From an uncultured Duganella sp. (GTDB lineage: Bacteria > Pseudomonadota > Gammaproteobacteria > Burkholderiales > Burkholderiaceae): a DNA stretch of 8,090 bases. A program made the translations under genes and the position numbers. Shown in pieces: positions 6,059 to 8,090 of the stretch (position 1 is the first letter of the stretch; each line of letters opens with the position of its first letter). Below the pieces are notes generated by a model, which saw nothing but the letters and a program-made list of their open reading frames with translations, had not been told where the DNA came from and made no database searches. The stretch lies in NCBI GenBank assembly GCA_946482635.1, contig CAMLSG010000236.1:1-8090 (forward strand), read 5' to 3'.

Positions 6059-6913
6059 TCAGCAGTGCTGGTCGAGCCAGTCGCCGACCAGCGGCCACAG
6101 TACTTTTTCCTGGTGGGAGCGGAAAAAACCGAAGTGGCCGATGCGCTCCTGATTGAAGGTATCGGGGCTGAGCACGCGGTAGTCGACCTTGGCACTGGTA
6201 TAGGCTTCATGCAGCATGCGCGAGCCGGACTCGCGCAGCAGTTCGTCATCGCTGAAAGTGAGGCCAAGCACAGGGAAGCTGGCGCTGGCGTAGGCTTCGC
6301 GCGCTCCGGGTTCGCCGGTGAGCAGGTAATCCGGGGTGAGGCACCAGCGGCGCCACTGCATCATCGCGCCGCGCGGGATGTCGCCAAGGATGCCCAGGCG
6401 CTTGCCGGGGAAATAGCCCAGCACCCTGCATAACAATGGCGTCAGCACGTACCACAGTAGTGGCGCGGTACGCTGGACGCGGGGGTGGTTATGGCGCGTG
6501 GCGCCGCTGCCGACGGCGATGTTGACCAGCCCTGCCACTTTGCCGATCGATGGCAGCAGCGGGGCGGTCTGGCCTCCCAGGCTGTGGCCGAGCAGGAACA
6601 GCGGAAGTGTGGCGTCGTGCTTTGTGGCGTGTTGCACGATGGATTCGAGGTCGATTGCGATCCAGGTGGTGATGTCGGCCTTGCAGCGGCGCAGCGGTCC
6701 TTCGCGCGATTCGCCCATGCCGCGGTAATCGAAAGTCCACACGCGGTAGCCCAGCCTCGCGAGGAAAGCGGCGAAGGTAGCGTAGAAGCCTTGGGGAATT
6801 GCCATGCCGGGCGCAATCACTACCTGCGCGCGCGGCGGGCATGACGGTTCGTGGCGGTAGGCTGCAAGTTGCTGGCCGTCCTGCGTTTGCAGTGTGAAGC
6901 GGGTGCCGCTCAT
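6059..6913 (-). CDS. Alpha/beta-fold hydrolase (serine hydrolase, COG4757-like)
   Basis: The 284-residue product has the nucleophile elbow G109-H-S111-L-G-G. Upstream are VVIAPGMAIPQGFY (31-44), the probable oxyanion-hole loop, and FDYRGMGES (61-69), a typical strand and loop of this fold. The acid is probably D222 or D223 in TFSDDELL, and the base H260 in IGHFGFF, completing a Ser-Asp-His triad. There is no signal peptide or membrane segment, so the enzyme is probably cytoplasmic. The PQGFY and FDYRGMG pattern recalls predicted hydrolases of COG4757; the substrate is unknown, perhaps an ester or lipid. The start ATG overlaps the tetR stop as ATGA (6913-6910). A good Shine-Dalgarno, GGAGGA at 6927-6922, lies inside the tetR coding end, so the two are translationally coupled and presumably transcribed together. 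A TetR-type regulator in front suggests that expression is induced by a small molecule, possibly the hydrolase's own substrate; that link is inference. Confidence 0.9.
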   Translation of the reverse strand: MSGTRFTLQTQDGQQLAAYRHEPSCPPRAQVVIAPGMAIPQGFYATFAAFLARLGYRVWTFDYRGMGESREGPLRRCKADITTWIAIDLESIVQHATKHDATLPLFLLGHSLGGQTAPLLPSIGKVAGLVNIAVGSGATRHNHPRVQRTAPLLWYVLTPLLCRVLGYFPGKRLGILGDIPRGAMMQWRRWCLTPDYLLTGEPGAREAYASASFPVLGLTFSDDELLRESGSRMLHEAYTSAKVDYRVLSPDTFNQERIGHFGFFRSHQEKVLWPLVGDWLDQHC

Positions 6914-7527
6914 GTTTTTCGTCCTCCGAAGGAGACGCCGGTGTGGGCAGGGTTGGTGGCAAGCGTGCGCCAGGCGGCGCTGCTCAATTCATCGACGGCA
7001 GTGAGTGGGCTGAACCCGAGGCGTCCACCCAGCCAGTTGCGCGCCAGTTCCTGCGAGGGGCCGAGCAGCAAGGGACCATACAGCTCTATCGGCAACCGGC
7101 GCAGCACGCCCTGCTTGAACCAGGGCTTCAACTTTTCGAACACTTCCTTGAAATGGCTTGCCGTGCGCTGGCGGATCGCGTCGTCATGCTCGGCGCTGAC
7201 GGCCTGGCGGCGCGCAAACAGGAAGCGCGCCATGTCGGGCTGTTCCACGATCCAGTTCAGGTGGGTACTGACAATGGCGTGGATGGCAAATTCGGCGTTG
7301 CCGGCTTCGGACACGTTGGCCTTGATCTGCTGCCAGTAGCTGTCCAGCCCCTGTGCGAACAGGGCGGCAGCAATGCCTTCCTTGTTGCCGAAGTGGTGAT
7401 AGATGCTTCCCACCGATGCCTGGCTGCGCTGGCGGATGTCTTCTATCGACGTGGCCTCGATCCCCTTTTCGGAAAACACGGCGAGGGCGACGGAGAGGAT
7501 GGCGGATTTTCGGTCAACTTGGGTCAT
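6910..7527 (-). CDS. TetR/AcrR-family transcriptional regulator
   Basis: The 205-residue product has the usual TetR length. The N-terminal DNA-binding domain is clear: helix 1 at about 7-22 (KSAILSVALAVFSEKG), then the helix-turn-helix ATSIEDIRQRSQASVGSIYHHFGNKEGI (25-52), whose recognition part VGSIYHHF is close to the family norm. The rest (about 55-190) is the helical ligand and dimerisation domain, which is divergent, so the inducer cannot be inferred. The gene leads a two-gene operon with the alpha/beta hydrolase (ATGA overlap) and is divergent from a periplasmic binding-protein-like gene. No Shine-Dalgarno precedes the ATG at 7527: the bases in front belong to a phased palindromic operator. 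No in-frame alternative start fits better, because translation from here gives the canonical TetR N-terminus. Autorepression through that operator is the simplest reading. Confidence 0.95.
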   Translation of the reverse strand: MTQVDRKSAILSVALAVFSEKGIEATSIEDIRQRSQASVGSIYHHFGNKEGIAAALFAQGLDSYWQQIKANVSEAGNAEFAIHAIVSTHLNWIVEQPDMARFLFARRQAVSAEHDDAIRQRTASHFKEVFEKLKPWFKQGVLRRLPIELYGPLLLGPSQELARNWLGGRLGFSPLTAVDELSSAAWRTLATNPAHTGVSFGGRKT

Positions 7528-7529
7528 GG

Positions 7530-7559
7530 CTAGAATATTGTTCTAGAATCCTATTCTAG
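7530..7559. promoter_or_regulatory. Phased CTAG operator: two overlapping 17-bp palindromes, probable TetR binding site
   Basis: CTAGAA-TATTG-TTCTAG (7530-7546) and CTAGAAT-CCT-ATTCTAG (7543-7559) are perfect inverted repeats with arms of 6 and 7 bases. They share the central CTAG (7543-7546). CTAG therefore recurs at 7530, 7543 and 7556, exactly 13 bases apart, and the two 13-base units agree at 10 of 13 positions. The element starts 3 bases upstream of the tetR ATG, and its far edge is 35 bases before the ATG of the divergent gene. Position and symmetry fit a site bound by dimers of the adjacent TetR protein, controlling its own operon and perhaps the divergent gene. Confidence 0.75.
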
Positions 7560-7563
7560 TCAA
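7534..7563 (-). promoter_or_regulatory. Candidate tetR promoter embedded in the operator
   Basis: On the minus strand TTGACT (7563-7558, five of six to the -35 consensus) is followed after 18 bases by AATATT (7539-7534, four of six to the -10). Transcription would then start about at the A of the tetR ATG (7527), giving a leaderless or nearly leaderless message, in keeping with the missing Shine-Dalgarno. An alternative is TAGAAT at 7558-7553 as -10 (five of six) with a poor -35. Either way the promoter lies within the palindromes, as expected for repression by occlusion. Confidence 0.4.
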
Positions 7564-7593
7564 GTTTCCATGTTTCGGGTTAAGCTCGACACC

Positions 7594-8090
7594 ATGAAAA
7601 AGACTAGAGCCGGGATTTTTATTGTCCTGCTACTCCTGGCCATGCTTGACCTGCAGTCGGCGGCTGCAAATCCCCTGAAGGCTCCGCAGCAGGTTGTTTA
7701 TCCGCGCCCCGAGTCGGCGCATGACAGCCGCTACTTGTATGACTGGGAGGTGTTGCGCACGGCTCTCGAGAAGACGCGCGCCAGGTTCGGGCCGTTTGAG
7801 CTGCGGGAGGCCAGCCAATACATGTCGCCTGCACGGGTGACGGCAGAAGCCGCAGGAGCGGGCTCCATCAATGTGTTTGTGCGCGCCACGTCGGTGCAAC
7901 TGGAGCAGCAATTCCGTCCGGTGCGGATTCCGGTTGACCGTGGCCTGATCGGTTACCGCCTGCTACTGGTGCGCCATGAGGATTTGCCCAGGTTCGCAGA
8001 GGTCAGGTCCCTCGACCAGTTGCGCCGTTTTAGCATTGGCCAGGGCAAGGGCTGGGTCGACGTCGGCATCCTGCAGGCCGGCGGCTTCAA
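7594..8090 (+). CDS. Periplasmic binding-protein-like (type 2 fold) protein, incomplete at the window end
   Basis: The reading from 7594 stays open for 165 complete codons to the last base, so the C-terminus is missing. The start is a typical Sec signal peptide (MKKTRAG, then hydrophobic IFIVLLLLAML, cleavage near Ser-Ala-Ala-Ala before N26), pointing to the periplasm. The mature part begins VVYPRPESAHDSRYLYDWEVLRTALEKT, then INVFVRATS, RIPVDRGLIGYRLLLVRHEDLPRF, and a helix-plus-strand segment SLDQLRRFSIGQGKGWVDVGILQAGGFK. The last is the layout seen in type 2 solute-binding domains (SLDDLRGKRIGVQxGT-like, then a second alpha/beta unit). The order of elements supports a family 3-like fold, but not a transport role: many such proteins in this kind of bacterium lack transporter partners. 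An in-frame ATG at 7570 would add eight residues; neither start has a clear Shine-Dalgarno, and 7594 puts the lysines directly before the hydrophobic core. It is divergent from tetR across the CTAG operator. Confidence 0.75.
   Translation, partial: MKKTRAGIFIVLLLLAMLDLQSAAANPLKAPQQVVYPRPESAHDSRYLYDWEVLRTALEKTRARFGPFELREASQYMSPARVTAEAAGAGSINVFVRATSVQLEQQFRPVRIPVDRGLIGYRLLLVRHEDLPRFAEVRSLDQLRRFSIGQGKGWVDVGILQAGGF

Noticed and set aside
7530..7559. The 13-base CTAG units as a short CRISPR-like or satellite repeat
   Set aside because: There are only two units with no unique spacers, and the dyad symmetry and position fit an operator.

Overview
The window looks like ordinary chromosome of a GC-rich Gram-negative bacterium. 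The style of the genes (several exported proteins with classical signal peptides, a TetR gene paired with an alpha/beta hydrolase, a Tat-exported glycosidase) suggests a betaproteobacterium of the Oxalobacteraceae type (Massilia/Duganella/Janthinobacterium-like). That placement is an inference from overall resemblance, not from a marker gene. I see no rRNA, tRNA, CRISPR array, insertion sequence, integrase or phage gene.

Layout from left to right: a secreted serine beta-lactamase-fold hydrolase (+, 70-1182); a hairpin terminator shared with a small exported protein of unknown function (-, 1271-1858); a 224-bp divergent promoter region; a large Tat-exported family 95 glycoside hydrolase, probably an alpha-L-fucosidase (+, 2083-4479); a strong bidirectional terminator overlapping its stop codon; an M35-type (aspzincin) zinc metallopeptidase without a visible signal peptide (-, 4521-5147); a 140-bp divergent promoter region; an exported protein of unknown function (+, 5288-6058); an alpha/beta hydrolase (-, 6059-6913) whose stop codon abuts that of the preceding gene; a TetR-family regulator (-, 6910-7527) overlapping the hydrolase by ATGA; a short divergent control region with a phased CTAG operator; and the start of a periplasmic binding-protein-like gene (+, 7594 to the window end, incomplete).

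Gene orientation alternates (+ - + - + - - +), so most genes are single transcription units. The only operon the sequence supports is tetR-hydrolase, with translational coupling and probable autoregulation from the operator at 7530-7559. That operator may also control the divergent binding-protein gene. The genes do not form an obvious joint pathway: the glycosidase has no sugar transporter or fucose catabolic genes beside it, and the peptidase has no recognisable partner. At least five of the eight products appear to be exported, so the shared theme is envelope or extracellular function.

The most interesting items are the compact operator (three CTAG sites exactly 13 bp apart, forming two overlapping 17-bp palindromes directly upstream of tetR), the missing Shine-Dalgarno at tetR, and the signal-less aspzincin peptidase. 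I do not see convincing evidence of a wholly new multi-gene system.
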